Shown here piece after piece: positions 45,614-58,300 of a stretch of DNA of 64,000 bases. How positions within the stretch are numbered: position 1 is the first letter of the stretch; every line of letters starts with the position of its first letter. This stretch comes from Cunninghamia lanceolata (lineage: Eukaryota > Streptophyta > Pinopsida > Cupressales > Cupressaceae), in assembly GCA_027924645.1 (NCBI GenBank), contig BSBN01000849.1:10186001-10250000 (forward strand), given 5' to 3'. A program made the translations under genes and the position numbers. Below the pieces are notes generated by a model. That model made no database searches. It saw nothing but the letters and a program-made list of their open reading frames with translations, and was not told the DNA's origin.

Positions 45614-47549
45614 TCTAATGTCCCTTTTTTGTCCTCCTTAGCTGAGCCGACTTCACCTAAGCCAAATTGAAGTTAAGTTGAGCCAATTTTGAAAAGTACT
45701 TTATAAAGTGACTTTATAACTGTAGACATCCAAAATTGACCGAATCTTTCATTATTCCTAAAATCCATAATTATCCTTAATAATCCCTAAATATCCCATT
45801 AAATCCTTTATTTTAACATATCCCGTAAATAATAAATTAAAATTAATTTATTATTTACCTATGAGCTAATAACCTCCCAAAAATAATAAATTAAATAAAC
45901 TTAATTTATTATTTTAATCTAAAACCCGTAAAAATGCCTACCATAACCCTAGCTACCTTTTACCGTTCACCGAATCAAAAATCCGTTTAACTACCCAAAC
46001 CAATTTCTATCCAACTTTATAAAGATCAAATACATCCCTCATTTACCCCCGACACCATCTACAGTGGAGTTATGCAAAAATCGTGAGCAACCACATTTTA
46101 ATATTTCGGTAACATCAATATTTGTTTGGTTTTCATAGTTTTATCATAATCTTTTCTATTGCTCTGAGTATAGATTTTAGGGTTTATAATAGTTTCAAAT
46201 CTTTATGCAAAAATCTATATCTGGTGCAAACAATAACAACTCGGAGAAAGGAAAGTCAGTTAAGTGAAACTTGGAGAAAGGGAAGTCACTTTGTAAAAAA
46301 GAAAAGTAAAATATAATAAAAGACAAATAAGATATTATTCTAAATGACAAGTGGGCCGACCCATTTGAGGGGGTGAAAATGATTTAAAAATAATATTTTA
46401 TTTCCAAATGATGGTGCACCTCTTATGGACTTCAAAATTATATTAAAATTAGCAAAAGAGATTGATCCACTTGGAGGCTTTAAAAGGAGGTCTTTGGAAG
46501 TTTGTTTCATCATGTTGTATTGTCATTTTGCATATTGGATATTCTCCTTTGAGCTGCAACAACAGGTTCAGTCATTTCTAAGGACATAAACCCTTGGAAA
46601 TAAGTTGATTGGATGAAAACCCAATGCCACTTGAGAGGTGAATCCATTCGGAGTTTGCTATAGAGCTTATTTGCAGTTTTTTTGCATCAATTAGAGCTTC
46701 AAGGATATATTATTTCTATAGGTTTATATCTGCTATGGACAACTAGGGTTTGGATACCAAAATGATGAGATTTGTCCCAAATGTCATTTTGGAATTGAGG
46801 CGATTTAAGGACAACACATTGTTGGTCACATAGGGTTCGATTGTCATTGATATCATTTGCATATGTGAAGGGATTGAATCATGGAAGGAGGTAAATCAGT
46901 TTAGGCACATTAGTTGATCCAAGGAATTGATAATGATTGTGGATCTAGGCGCATCACATTTTATGTAAATCATGGGATTTTGAGGAGGTTTGTCATCCAT
47001 ATTGTGTCCATCATTGCCTAGGGTTTAGGTGCCAACACATTTGGAGAGAATTGTTGATAAAGAGGAGATGTCATATCATATATTATATCAGTAAAACTCT
47101 CATTAGACATCAATCCATACAGTTGCATCGTATTAGACTATATCAGCCACTATATTCCCTTGTATGAACTCATTTTATACCTAATCGAAGTAGCCTTTCA
47201 TCCAGGTATGTTGTATATGTTTCAGTATTTAAATCTTTAATTTGAATATGCATTGTATTTGTTGTTACAGTCTGTATCAGACCTGATAAACATTGTAATC
47301 AGACTTGATTTGATTAAAATAAAGGCATATTTAGTTTTGGTATTTTGATGTTTATGCATGCAAAGTATTTGGTTATGTTTCCTATATATTGGCATATGTA
47401 TTTTAAATGAAAACCACTTAAAATAAGCATCGAAACCAAACACAAAACTCAGAAATTAGAATACAGTGACATTACATGACAAGTGTTTGACAAAATGTCA
47501 ACACACTAAAACTCATAAATTCTGGGCAGAACTAGACAATGTTCTTACA
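45614..47549 (+). repeat. 5' LTR of the gag-protease element
   Basis: About 1.42 kb without the nested solo LTR. Its first bases TCTAA differ from TGTAA in the partner LTR. It ends GTTCTTACA directly before the primer site. Confidence 0.85.
45721..46232 (+). repeat. Solo LTR (512 bp) nested in the 5' LTR
   Basis: It runs from TGTAGACATCC to GGTGCAAACA, flanked by ATAAC at 45716-45720 and 46233-46237. The partner LTR at 49860 lacks it, which proves the insertion. It belongs to the same family as 2604-3243. Confidence 0.88.
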
Positions 47550-47550
47550 A

Positions 47551-47562
47551 TGGTATCAGAGC
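47551..47562 (+). other. Primer binding site of the gag-protease element
   Basis: TGGTATCAGAGC starts two bases after the LTR end. It matches initiator-Met tRNA. Confidence 0.8.
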
Positions 47563-47664
47563 TTAGTATCCTGCCAACCTGGAGGGTGAAAATCAGTTGG
47601 TTTCATGCACACAAGTGACAGGACAAATAGGTACGTTGCTAGGGAGCAAAGAAGACAATTTTAG

Positions 47665-48958
47665 TTGGCACAACCCTACCTTGAAGAGGACACTTTATCC
47701 GCTGCAATAGCTGCAGGGCAACCACAAACATGTTTTGGAACATCTATCACAATGAGAGATATAAGAGATGGTAGTGCACCAAGAGATGAAAGAGATGTTG
47801 GTGACTTATTGAGGGATATGGCAAGAGGACAACAACAGATGACTAATGCCTTAATGTAGTTCCAACAACAAATGATGGCATCTCAACAACAAATGATGAT
47901 AGCTCTATTGGATAAATGACTCAAAACATGGGAAATTTGAGAGTTAACCTAACTCATACAGGTGAAGGAAGTGTTACAGGTACACCCAATGTTGGTAGAG
48001 CTCATTTAGCACAAGTGATAGACCCTTACAACCCACATTCATACCAAGAGAGGTAGAAGAGGAAGAAGTTTTATAGGAAGAAGAAGAGACACCTTTGGTT
48101 GATGAGTTTATTGCCATTCATGATTAGTACAACTCTCTTCCACCACGTATTAGAGATGACCTATCCTTCAACCAATTCATAAGTTAGCGAAAGGATATAA
48201 GGAGAACAAGGGTTGAGCAAAGTCCTAGGAGACAAGATCAACAAGATAGAGAGTTTAAGAAAGCTTTGTGCAAACTAACTCTTCCCAACTTTGATGGAAG
48301 TGGTAAGAGTAGTGCATGATCTTGGATTCACAAGCTAGATACCTTATTGACACTCAAGCCTATGCAAGAAGAAAAAGCTATCCAATTTGCAACCATGCAT
48401 TTGGAAGGAGTGGCATATGATTGGTGGCATCATGGTCTGGTAACTCAAAACCATGCAATAATTCATTCTTATGAGGAATTTACAAGAAAACTAATTGCTA
48501 GGTTTGTTAGGAAAGATGTGGAGGTCTACTATAGGGAGTTGAAACATATGAAACAAAGTGACCATGTGGATGCATACATCAATGAGTTTCAAAAGATCAT
48601 TGTTATGGTTCCTAATTTTCCTAAAAAAAGAGTTGTAATGTTGTTTGTAGATGGATTGTATGCAAATTTGAGAGGTATGGTAAAGGCTTTCAAGCCTAGC
48701 ACACTACAAGAAGCAATTCAAACATCACTTGACTTAGAAACATCACCTTCTACCAATCAACATATAAGAAGAGTTCTAAGCATGAAAAATTGGATCAAAA
48801 TTTACTTGATCAACCCAAGCCTACAAAATTTGAAACACCCAAAGATGGACCAAGAGGTAAAGAATGAACTAAGGAGGAAGAAACTTTGCTTTTCTTGGAA
48901 AGAACCATTGGAACTAGGACATAGGTGTCTTGGAAAAGGTAAAGTGCACTATATATAG
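47665..48958 (+). pseudogene. Broken Gypsy gag
   Basis: Frames with stops at about 47857 (TAG), 47918 and 48318 (TGA) together read as a Ty3/Gypsy gag: LPNFDGSGKS, then LEGVAYDWWHHG and the AYINEFQKI block. The longest piece is at 48347-48958 and opens with TTG. At its end the zinc knuckle has Cys-Phe-Ser-Trp where Cys-x2-Cys is expected, so one zinc ligand is lost. Not functional as it stands. Confidence 0.7.
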
Positions 48959-49024
48959 ATCACCTCCAATATTTATGATGTGGAAGTAGACACTAGTTCA
49001 TAAAGTGAACATGGATAACCAGCA

Positions 49025-49504
49025 CCACATATTGAGAATGATGGTAACAAAGGGAATATGATCACTTATCTTTTAGGAGCTCCAAGGTATAATCTATTTC
49101 TATTTCAAGGCATCTTATTTGGGTGTAAGGTCATGGTGCTTCTTGATAGTGGAGCTACTCATAACTACATTGATGAGAGTTTGGTGGTTAAGAGGAGATT
49201 GCATAGTGATGATTTTGAGGGATTTGATGTATCTGCAACATGTGGTTTAATTATTCCATGCAAGAAGAAAATCAGCAAGCTTAGTATTCTCTTTGGTGAG
49301 TATACACTTTGTGATGACTTCTATGTTCTTGATTTGAAAGACAATGACATTGTTCTTGGGTTGCAATGGTTACATTCACTTCATAGAGTCATTCAAGACT
49401 TACAAACCATGGAGTTGAGTTTCCAACATGAGGGGAAACAAGTTACAATGTTCTTGAAGCACTCAAGCACGCACTACCATACCAAATTACAACCAAGAGT
49501 ATGA
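49025..49504 (+). pseudogene. Retroviral-type aspartic protease remnant
   Basis: The active-site motif VLLDSGATHNY and the flap-region DIVLGLQWL are intact. The frame is open for about 149 codons and then ends, with no reverse transcriptase after it. In a complete element this domain would cut the gag-pol precursor. It is separated from gag by stops, so the copy is a relic. Confidence 0.7.
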
Positions 49505-49859
49505 GAGTTATGGACAAAGAAACACTTCATTTTGATCATTCACAAGTATTTTCTATGCAAAAAGAGGACATTTATGTGGATTTTTTAGTATTTATTAGCA
49601 TGGAGCAGCAAAAGCATGATGGGGAATCACATAAATTTAGCAAGTTTGTTGAATACATGTGGAGGATTGTGGCACTTTTAGCAACAAGGTTGCATAAACT
49701 CTCTTTTGCAAACCTTGTGTAGCATAGCATATCATATGAGAACTCATACCAAAGTCCTAGATTAATTTGGGATCCGGGAATTGTTTGGAGTGTTTGGACC
49801 TAATGCATATTTTTCTCATTCGATTGCTTGAGAACAAGCAATCTTGGGGCGGGAGGACT

Positions 49860-51317
49860 TGTAATGTCCCTTTTTTGTCCTCCTTAACTGAGCTAACTTC
49901 ACCTAAGCCAAATTGAAGTAAAGTTGAGACAATTTTGAAAAGTACTTTATAAAGTGACTATATAACAATTTGGAGAAAAGAAAGTCAATTAAGTGTAGCA
50001 AAAATGACTTGGAGAAAGGAAAGTCAGTTAAATGAAACTTGGAGAAAGGAAAGTCACTTTGTAAAAAGGAAAAGTAAAATATAATAAAATGACAAATAAG
50101 ATATTAGTTTAAATGACAAGTGGGCCGACCCATTTGAGGGAGTGAAAATGAATTAAAAATATTATTTTATTTCCAAATGGTGGCACACCTCTTATGGACT
50201 TCAAAATTATATTAAAATTAGCAAAAGAGGTCGATCCTCTTGGAGGCTTCAAAAGGAGGTCTTTGGAAGTTCATTTCATCATATTGTATTGTCATTTTAC
50301 ATATTGGATATTTTCCTTTGAGTTGCAACAACAGGTTCAACCATTTCTAAGGACGAAAACCCTTGGAAATTAGTGGATTAGATGAAAACCCAATGCCACT
50401 TGAGAGGTGAATCCATTTGGGGTTTGCTATAGAGCTTATTTGCAGGTGTTTGGCATCAATTGGAGCTTCAAGGATATATTATTTCTCTAGATTTATATCA
50501 GCTATATGGACAACTAGAGTCTGGATACCAAAATGATGAGATTTGTCCCAAATATCATTTTGGAATTGAGGCGATTTGAGGACAACACATTGTTGGTCGC
50601 ATAGGGTTTGATTTTCATTGATATCATTTGCATTTGTGAAGGGATCGAATCATGCAAGGAGGCAGATCAGTTTAGGCACATTGGCTGATCCAAGGAATTG
50701 ATAATGATTGTGGATCTAGGTGCATTACATTTTATGCAAATCGTGGGATTTTGAGGAGGATTGTCATCCATATTGCGTCCATCATCACCTAGGGTTTAGG
50801 TGCCATCACATTTGGAGAGGATCATTGATAAAGAGGAGCTATCATATCACATATTATATCAGTTAAACTCTCACCAGACATCAGTCCATATAGCTGTATT
50901 ATATCAGACTATATCAGCCACTATATTCCCTTGTATGAACTCATTTTATACCTAATTGAAGTAGCCTTTCATCTCGGTATGTTGTATATGTTTTGGTATT
51001 CAAATCTTTAATTTGAATAGGTAGTGTATTCGTTGTTATAGTCTAAATTAGACCTGATAACATTGTAAGCAGACCTGATATAATGGAAAATAAAGCATAT
51101 TTGGTGTTGGCATTTGATGTTTATGCATGCAAAGTATTTGGTTATGTTTCCTTCATATTGGCATATATATTCTCAATGAAAACCATCTAAAACAAGCATC
51201 AAAATTAAACATAAAACTCAGAAATCAAAATATAGTGACATTGCATGACAAGTGTTTGACAAAATGTCAAACTACCAAAACTGAAAATTCAGGGTAGAAC
51301 TAGACAGGGTTCTTACA
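49860..51317 (+). repeat. 3' LTR of the gag-protease element (1458 bp)
   Basis: It runs from TGTAATGTCCC to GTTCTTACA. It lacks the nested solo LTR and is followed by the GAAGA target copy. Confidence 0.87.
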
Positions 51318-51383
51318 GAAGATGAACTACAATCTTTGGTTTCACGGGTTCTTGAGTAGAATCGAAAACGTAGATTGTGTTAA

Positions 51384-51530
51384 TCATGTTTGGAGAAGAA
51401 AATTGTTTTTGTTTAAAAGAGGAAGTTTGTCATGGACGAAGTCATCAAGGGCTTCGTCAAGCATGTCAAGATCTTCACTACTAAATGGTTCATCAAATGC
51501 AGTAAAGGTCTGAAGAAAGTGATCCGACAT
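51384..51530 (-). CDS. Short acidic ORF in the TRIM-like candidate (48 aa, uncertain)
   Basis: An ATG at 51530 opens MSDHFLQTFTAFDEPF and continues acidic (SEDLDMLDEALDDF) to a TGA. It lies about 90 bases inside the right LTR, where the first ORF of an element read on the minus strand would start. It may be the 5' end of a gag or a captured fragment. No family is recognised and it could be chance. Confidence 0.3.
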   Translation of the reverse strand: MSDHFLQTFTAFDEPFSSEDLDMLDEALDDFVHDKLPLLNKNNFLLQT

Positions 51531-51616
51531 TGTCGAATGCTACTTTTTACTAAACAAGTACGAAAAGAAGGAGAAGTAGGGATATGCTAGTGAACATAGT
51601 TCAGGTTCACCAAAAA

Positions 51617-51998
51617 TGTAGAAGATAAGAATTGAAACAACTAAGTTATTCTAACTAGCATTCAATTCTAATCATTTACACTTAGGATCTAGTCAACCTC
51701 TAGGAAGGGTAATCTGCCTCTATCCACTTGGGAAGAGCAAATCAACTCTACTAGGTCTGATTCAGTTATCTACTAGTAAATCATCTAATAAAGAACTCTA
51801 AGGATAAGCAAAAAACTAGAAATTGACAGAGATTTAAAAATAATTTCAAGAAGCTGACAACAGAACAAGAAAGGAGATACAAAGAACTTGGAGCTGAAAC
51901 CTAGAAACCTTGGCCTCAGATGCCAGCACATTGTGGGGACATTAGTGCGCGTTGTTGTCGTCCTAACAACAACAAAACCTAAAAATCCGTATTGTACA
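51617..51998. repeat. Right LTR of the TRIM-like candidate
   Basis: It starts TGTAGAAGATAAG and ends ATTGTACA. It pairs with 45009-45395. Confidence 0.65.
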
Positions 51999-54430
51999 AT
52001 GAAACTACAAACTTATAACATCACCCAGTTTGCATTATAAAATCAAATAACCTTCTAGAAAAGATGTTTGAAACTAAATCACTTGAATAATGCATCTAAC
52101 ATGAAGAAATAGATAAAAACGAAGAGGAAGAGAAAACAAACTCTCATGCATTTGGTTTTCTTCCACAACCTAAACAATACAAAGATAAAGGAAAATCTAT
52201 TGGGGCTATTTAGGGGCTTGCCTTGGTCAAGCCCCTCAAGTCCCTGTTTTGGTTTTCCAACCTCCACAGAACAACCAATGATACAAGAGAAATAAAAACA
52301 CGTGTGTGCAAGCTCTTACCCTAAGTGCATCCAGGAGCTAAGAGTAATAACAAAATATCAATCTATAATTATTTATCCCTAGTCTATTGGAAAAATACCC
52401 TAGTGTGCGTATGGTAAAACGGGTGGTGGTCTACACCACAAGCATTTGCCATAATGATGTTATTTGAAAGCAATAACAATAAGAATCACACTATTCTAAA
52501 ACAATAGAACAGTGTTACCCAATATTGATTCTGTAGAGGAGGTTGGAAGCTCCTTGAGGGTGTAATCTATTGTTGAACAATTCAAACCCTTGAATGAAAG
52601 AGCCTCTTCCTAACTCCAAATCCAATCAATAACTCACAAAATTGACAATGAGAGATGCCACAATGCGATGAGCATCCAAATTTGCAAAGTCTATTCGTGA
52701 GAGCATTTTCAATCCTTCAGTAGTGCTTGAGAGAAGATTTTTGTATATTTTTCAAAGGGCCAAGAGAAAAATTGATCATCTAGAGGTAGCAAAATCTTGA
52801 AGAGTCTCCCTTTTGTCAATCTTGCTCTTTTGCATGCAAGAGGAGAATCTACCAGGTCGGGTATGCTACAAGGACCATTCTGAGGTCGTGTGAGTTTTAC
52901 CTTCCCTCAAGATTTTAGAAATGGGCGGGAGAATCTCTGTTTGAAAGTTTGGCATATTCGGGATGTCATGCCCACATTTTCCATGTGGTCACAACACACA
53001 TCGCACGTGTCATAGCCACATCTATCATGTGGTTATGACACGAGATATGAAAAACTTTTCTCACACTGTCCTAAAAACCCCCTTCGCATGCGTACACATG
53101 CTCAACGGTGTTCTCTCATGGCGAAACGCTACACTCTTCGGCGGAATACAAGTACAATGGCGTGCATCCAGAAGCATATAGATCCACAAGAGGGTCTATA
53201 CAACGCTGCTAACGTCATTACAAGAGTGAGATTACCAAAGTTCGTAAATCGAACCCTCGGCAATGTTCGGTAGCATAATGCCTTACGGCGTTAGTGGGAA
53301 TTACGCTGCACTCATTTACGCACGTGGTTCGCTGATAGAGGATCCACTCCCCACGACGCCTTGTTCCGACTAAACTGGCTAGTGATCTCCCTATTTAGTC
53401 ATTTTTCAGCCAGGCACGGTTGTCTGTCTCCTCTCTTGTTTCCTGAAACATACTTCTCCTATGACTTAGCATTTTCAACAAGGCAGTTTGGTTGCCCTCT
53501 CTTCCCTTTTCACAAGTTCTTAATTTTGATTATATCTTTATCGCCCTTACCTTAACTATTTCTTAGTTCATTTCGAGTGTTTATATTTCGGTCTCTCTCT
53601 CTCTTTCATTTTCTATGCTTTCTTTATGTGCATCCTGACCTTTCTTCATGATTTACGTCAATCAGGGTTATTACTGCAGCTATTGTTGATATTAAACCTA
53701 ATTTCAGGATGATCTAGGTCACAAAGGCTGGTTTACTATTTCGCTGGACTCGGTCTCCTAATCTTCCCCGATCTAGGTTCCTCCTCTTCGTATATACTTA
53801 GTCAACTTGTTCCTAAGCAAATTTGGCAGAAGGGTCCGTCAACTTAGTCCTCTTATCCCATGTGAGAAATGTCGCGCATTTTCTCCTCTGTGTTTTCCAA
53901 TGTTAGTTTTTTTTTTTCTTCTTCGGAACCTCTTACAGGTTTACATATGAGATCGTTTGCTACAGTTGAGATTAATATGGCCACAAGGATTGTCAGTGGT
54001 GGCTTCTTAAGTTTATTTCCAGTGTTCTTTTGAGCAAGGAGTTGTGTAATTTTCCTCTTCATTTTCTGGGTGATTATTAGTACATTAATAGTTGAAACTT
54101 CCGAGAAACTCTTTCCAGAGTATCACTGAATATTCCTAAACTCTCTTTTACATTATAATTTTATTTTCTCTTGTTTAGGATTACTGTTGTTACTGTTACT
54201 CTTAATTACGATTCATACACTGATTGTGACTCGTATGACGTTGTCAATAGATGTAGGTGGTTCACCACTTTATAAAACTCTGTTCATGGTAATATATCTT
54301 CTTTGGTTGTTGTGTTCAACATTTAACATTTAATAACATCTACTGTGAGAATATAATTGTTATATTTTTTTTTTTCTCTATATCCATGAGACATAGTTTA
54401 TAACGATTTTAAACGAGGGTCCAACAAAAT
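51999..54430. other. Unassigned stretch without a recognisable gene
   Basis: ORFs are short and random in character. The phrase near 52205-52245 (GGGGCTTGCCTTGGTCAAGCC) resembles 18300. The part at about 52960-53400 is richer in CG dinucleotides than its neighbours, but no coding frame or promoter is convincing. Confidence 0.3.
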
Positions 54431-54454
54431 GGTTCATAGATTTACTCCTATCGA

Positions 54455-54720
54455 TATGATATATATATATATATATATATATCTATATACATATATATAT
54501 AATATATTTATTTTAATGTCAATGCAAAGGACGAAATTGGTTTACCACGATTTATAAATCTATATCTCTATATATATATATATATTTTATATATATATAT
54601 ATAAATATATAGATATAGATAGATATATAATCATTATTATATTATATATATAACTATATACATAGACATATATAGAATATATATATGCCTATATATAGAG
54701 TTATATAAAAACTGTATTTA
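54455..54720. repeat. AT microsatellite cluster
   Basis: Runs of alternating TA at about 54459-54485, 54570-54605 and 54640-54690, broken by TATAGA-type interruptions. Confidence 0.85.
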
Positions 54721-54746
54721 TATTTAACTAAACTAAACCAATCATA

Positions 54747-55080
54747 TGTTAGGGCCCAAGCCCTAACATTTTATTGCATTAAATTCCACAGCCGACGGCG
54801 GCCATGGGCGGCGGTGGCCGCAGTGACAGAGCGGCGGACAGGATCAACGGTGGCCGCAGAGCGGCGGACAGGATCAACGGTGGCCGTAGAGCGGCGGCCT
54901 GTGCAGGCCGCGGGAGGCATAAGGGATTGGGGGGGGATGTGGAGTGGGGCGGAGCCCCACCCACATTCCCACGACGTGGGGTGTGGGTGGGGCTCCGCCC
55001 CACTCCACACCTTCATATATTTGAATGAGGGTCTGCGGTGGGGATTTCTCCCCACCGCCTATTCTAAACCGCGACTGTCT
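54747..55080. repeat. GC-rich island with tandem repeats and strong hairpins
   Basis: This island of about 330 bp sits between AT microsatellites. It has an inverted repeat TGTTAGGGC/GCCCTAACA at its left edge (54750 region), a 30-bp tandem repeat (54830-54859, 54860-54889, and a partial third), a perfect 28-bp inverted repeat (54938-54965 with 54982-55009) extended by a 5-bp inner stem, and a 10-bp hairpin (55035-55044 with 55049-55058). Both strands have small open frames through it, but the repeats explain them. Confidence 0.85.
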
Positions 55081-55149
55081 TTTAATCCGCGGCTTAAACT
55101 TTGACAGTCTTTCACCAATCGTTGATTATTATCAATAATAATATATTAA

Positions 55150-55310
55150 CAAGTATATATATATATATATATTTATATATATTCATATATAAATATATAT
55201 ATATATATATATGTATATATATCAACGATAATATATTTATATATATATATTTCATATGTATATATTTCACACACACATATATATATATCCCCTTTTTTTT
55301 TATAATGATA
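55150..55310. repeat. AT microsatellite cluster
   Basis: TA runs with CACACACATATAT near 55267-55287. Further short TA runs lie near 55380-55405 and 55520-55545. An ORF of 85 codons here is only translated TA repeat. Confidence 0.85.
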
Positions 55311-55399
55311 TATAACAATTATAATTACTTTCAATTTCTCTATTATTTTATAAACTGATAATTACTCAAAATGAGAAATATATATATATCACTATATAT

Positions 55400-58300
55400 A
55401 TATTTATAAATTATTTTTATGTATTTGTATAATTCCAATTTCTACAATTTCTCAAATTCACTACTCTATGCATTTTCTCCAAATCAACCTGTTATAAAGA
55501 AATTGTCATAATAATTAGATATAAATATATATATATATATATATCCCAATTTCACTTAATCGATAGAAATGGTAACTGACTATCCCCCTATTATAAGTAT
55601 AAATTTCCATTTTCATAAACATTTAAGACTTCGTAAATTTACAAACAGATTATATTTACATGCTAGATTTCCTCTAATCCTTCTAAATTAAACTGTCTTT
55701 TCCACTTTAACCTTGAACTGTAAAGAAAATTAGCATTTCAACTAGTTAAGCAATTCCAAACTTTCAAATGTAAGCAACTCAGATTAGATTGCAAAAATGA
55801 ACTTTTTCCTTTCAGTAATACTTGAAACACAAAAATTGCTATTGAACAAAGTTTACAAACATCAACTTAAAATTTAAGCACATTCATATTACAGCTTCTC
55901 AATCATGAATACCATCTTCCCAGATATGAACTTTCTCCTCCCAAACAGTATACCACTGAAAACTTATGACAACCGATAAAAGTCCAATAATAACAAGATC
56001 AGGGAGGTGATTTTCTTCACTCCCAGAATATCATTAATTGACAACAATAACAAGAGAGGTGTTCTCTCTTCATCTCTATGAAATGAACCAGGCCTAATTC
56101 TCATGACAAGAAGATGAACTGTTTCTTCATAAATAGCCAACCAGAAGCTCCAAGAGAAAAACCTGCGTATCAAAGACAAACAAGAAGAAAAGACCACTCG
56201 TCTAGCTCTCCTCCCTACCGTAGACCCGCAAGAGGGTCACCCCCGAGCTAGGGAGACCATACTCACACCTGGGTACTCAAACACTCCACTTCACAACAGA
56301 AACAACAACAATCCCAAAGCACACATACACCCGTGGGTATTTTACACAATACGGAAACTCAACTACAGTGAGTTTCATAAGGGGCAGGAGAGTGGACACA
56401 CTCGACTCCAGAGTGTCACCCTGACAGATAAATGAACTAATATAAATTTCTCTTGGTCTCAACCAAGTGTGATCACAATTTGTAAGAAATCTGTATATGA
56501 CTCTCAAGTCAAAAATACAGTCACAGATACATGCCCTCAAGGCTTTCAACATCCCAAAAGATGGAAACAGGTATGCACCCGAGGAGGATCTCTCCTCCCC
56601 TACCCCAAACTTGATGAGCATTTCTCCCAAGTGGGAGACGCTCTGTCAAACAACCCGACAAGAACCCCACAGAAAACAAATTTAAACACATATTTCACAC
56701 ACATTTCATGCACATTTCAGTTCTACCAAAACAAAGGTAAAATTCAGACCAACCTTGCAAAGCCCTCCTGGGATGAAGTTGTTGCAGAGTCCACAGAGTT
56801 CACTTCCAACCTTAGCCACCAACTCCCTCTCCCTTCTCTATCTTCCAAACTAACTTCTCTATTTTTGGTAAGGCCAAAATGAAAGTTTTTTTCCCAAAAT
56901 TCAACTAACTCCCTCTCATCCCAAAATTTGACAATAAATAACCCAAAATTCTCTTTCTTTCTAATTTGAGAAATGGGGAAGTGACACTTGTCACCTCCTC
57001 ACCCTTCCCAAAAACCACTATTCTGTCCAGGTGGCTTATGTCACTCTCCATTCCCAAGGGTACTCCTTATTCCTCTCATGTGACTCCACTTTCTCATGGG
57101 AGAAATAAAAAAAAAAGTTAAATGGGAACAAGACAGGTGACCCATGCCTCTTTCTCCTTTCTTCACATGGGTGTCCCCATAGTACATGGGGGAATCTTAC
57201 TAAAGAAGAGGTGACTTTCACTAATGGATGGCATCTCTTATCTAGGGAAAAGTAGAGGGGATGGGTTGAGTGTTGGTACAACTCATCATGTCCCCTCCTA
57301 CCTCCAATTTTCGCCACTTAACTTCAGGGGAGGGTTAAGTTGACTAGATGGAGGTTACTCAAGGGTTACCCATGCCAAATGGGCCCCTGGACCCATGGGG
57401 TAGAACCCAGGGTCAATTTTAACCCATACAAGACACCCCAGGTCAAGGTAAAGCACAAGAAAAAGGGCCTCATAATTTAAATAAAAAAAATAGATTTACA
57501 ACACTTACTTATAAAAAAATAATGTTACATGAGGGTAACCTAACCCACTCGACCATACGAACGACCACATTACATCATGACATCAAACACAAAGAGATCT
57601 TGGTTCCTCGTGGAACCAGATCGGCTTAACAGGGAATAACAAATAACAAGGTGTGGAATGATCTCCGAAATCTGTGGTTTGATTAGTAGTCCCTGCACAC
57701 TCAATTACAAGATCAGTAACCACATAAATTCATCATAGCCGAAGCAACTTAAATAACACATGCATTCTCATGCCCTAGTACAATTTAACATAATTAAAAA
57801 TCATATTACAATTTTTCTATCATCACCTAATTCATTTTTCTGAAAAGTAACTTATCCAAACATCACCCAATTAGTTTTTCCGAAAACATAATAAAGTTAA
57901 ATAGTCTGACAAATTTCGGGAACTGCTATCCCACAAATATGAAAGTAACAATAACAGTACTGTAAATAGTCATAACAACAGTAGTAAAAAGGGCGGTCCT
58001 CACACGGGACCCCAACACAGCGTGGGAACGTTCGCGCATGATGCTTGCGTCCTAGGAATGTTCCTCCAAACTTTGCATGTGTTCTTAGAAAAATATAACA
58101 AGTAAATGTCTGATGTACATTTTTGGCACATAGTTAGTGATGAGGGAAAAATAGGCCAAAAGGTCAGGTCTGGTGACCCTAAAAACATGCTATAGGTGTA
58201 GACACTAAAGCGAGTGAAATGTATCATAAAATTGTGAGGATACACAATTTTCTACGTTACACTACATAATCTTTATTAAGAAGATGAGAGATGTTAAGCT

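Larger units (their letters stand above)
45614..51317 (+). mobile_element. Decayed gag-protease Ty3/Gypsy element
   Basis: LTRs lie at 45614-47549 (with a 512-bp solo LTR inside) and 49860-51317. Their ends are T(G/C)TAATGTCCC and GTTCTTACA, and GAAGA flanks at 45609-45613 and 51318-51322. It has a primer site TGGTATCAGAGC at 47551 and a purine tract GGGGCGGGAGGA near 49846-49857. The interior of 2.3 kb encodes only broken gag and protease. No reverse transcriptase or integrase is seen. The LTRs differ at many positions, so it is older than the elements at 4589, 18642 and 27638. Confidence 0.85.
45009..51998. mobile_element. Small LTR element (TRIM-like candidate) interrupted by a Gypsy element
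   Basis: Direct repeats at 45009-45395 and 51617-51998 (about 385 bp, TGTAGAAG...TGTACA, TG/CA ends) flank about 517 bp of their own interior once the insertion at 45614-51317 is removed. A total of about 1.3 kb is the size of TRIM elements. No matching target repeat was seen (CTACA versus ATGAA). Orientation is uncertain: on the minus strand TTGGTGAACC lies three to five bases from the right LTR and could be a primer site. Confidence 0.55.

Noticed and set aside
54804..55104. Four overlapping frames of 74-96 codons on both strands in the GC island
   Set aside because: They come from the 30-bp tandem repeat and the inverted repeat, which keep frames open in several phases. No protein family fits.
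55101..55358. 85-codon frame rich in Tyr and Ile
   Set aside because: It is a translation of a TA microsatellite.
56469..56882. 137-codon frame
   Set aside because: It has no recognisable domain, and overlapping frames exist on both strands.
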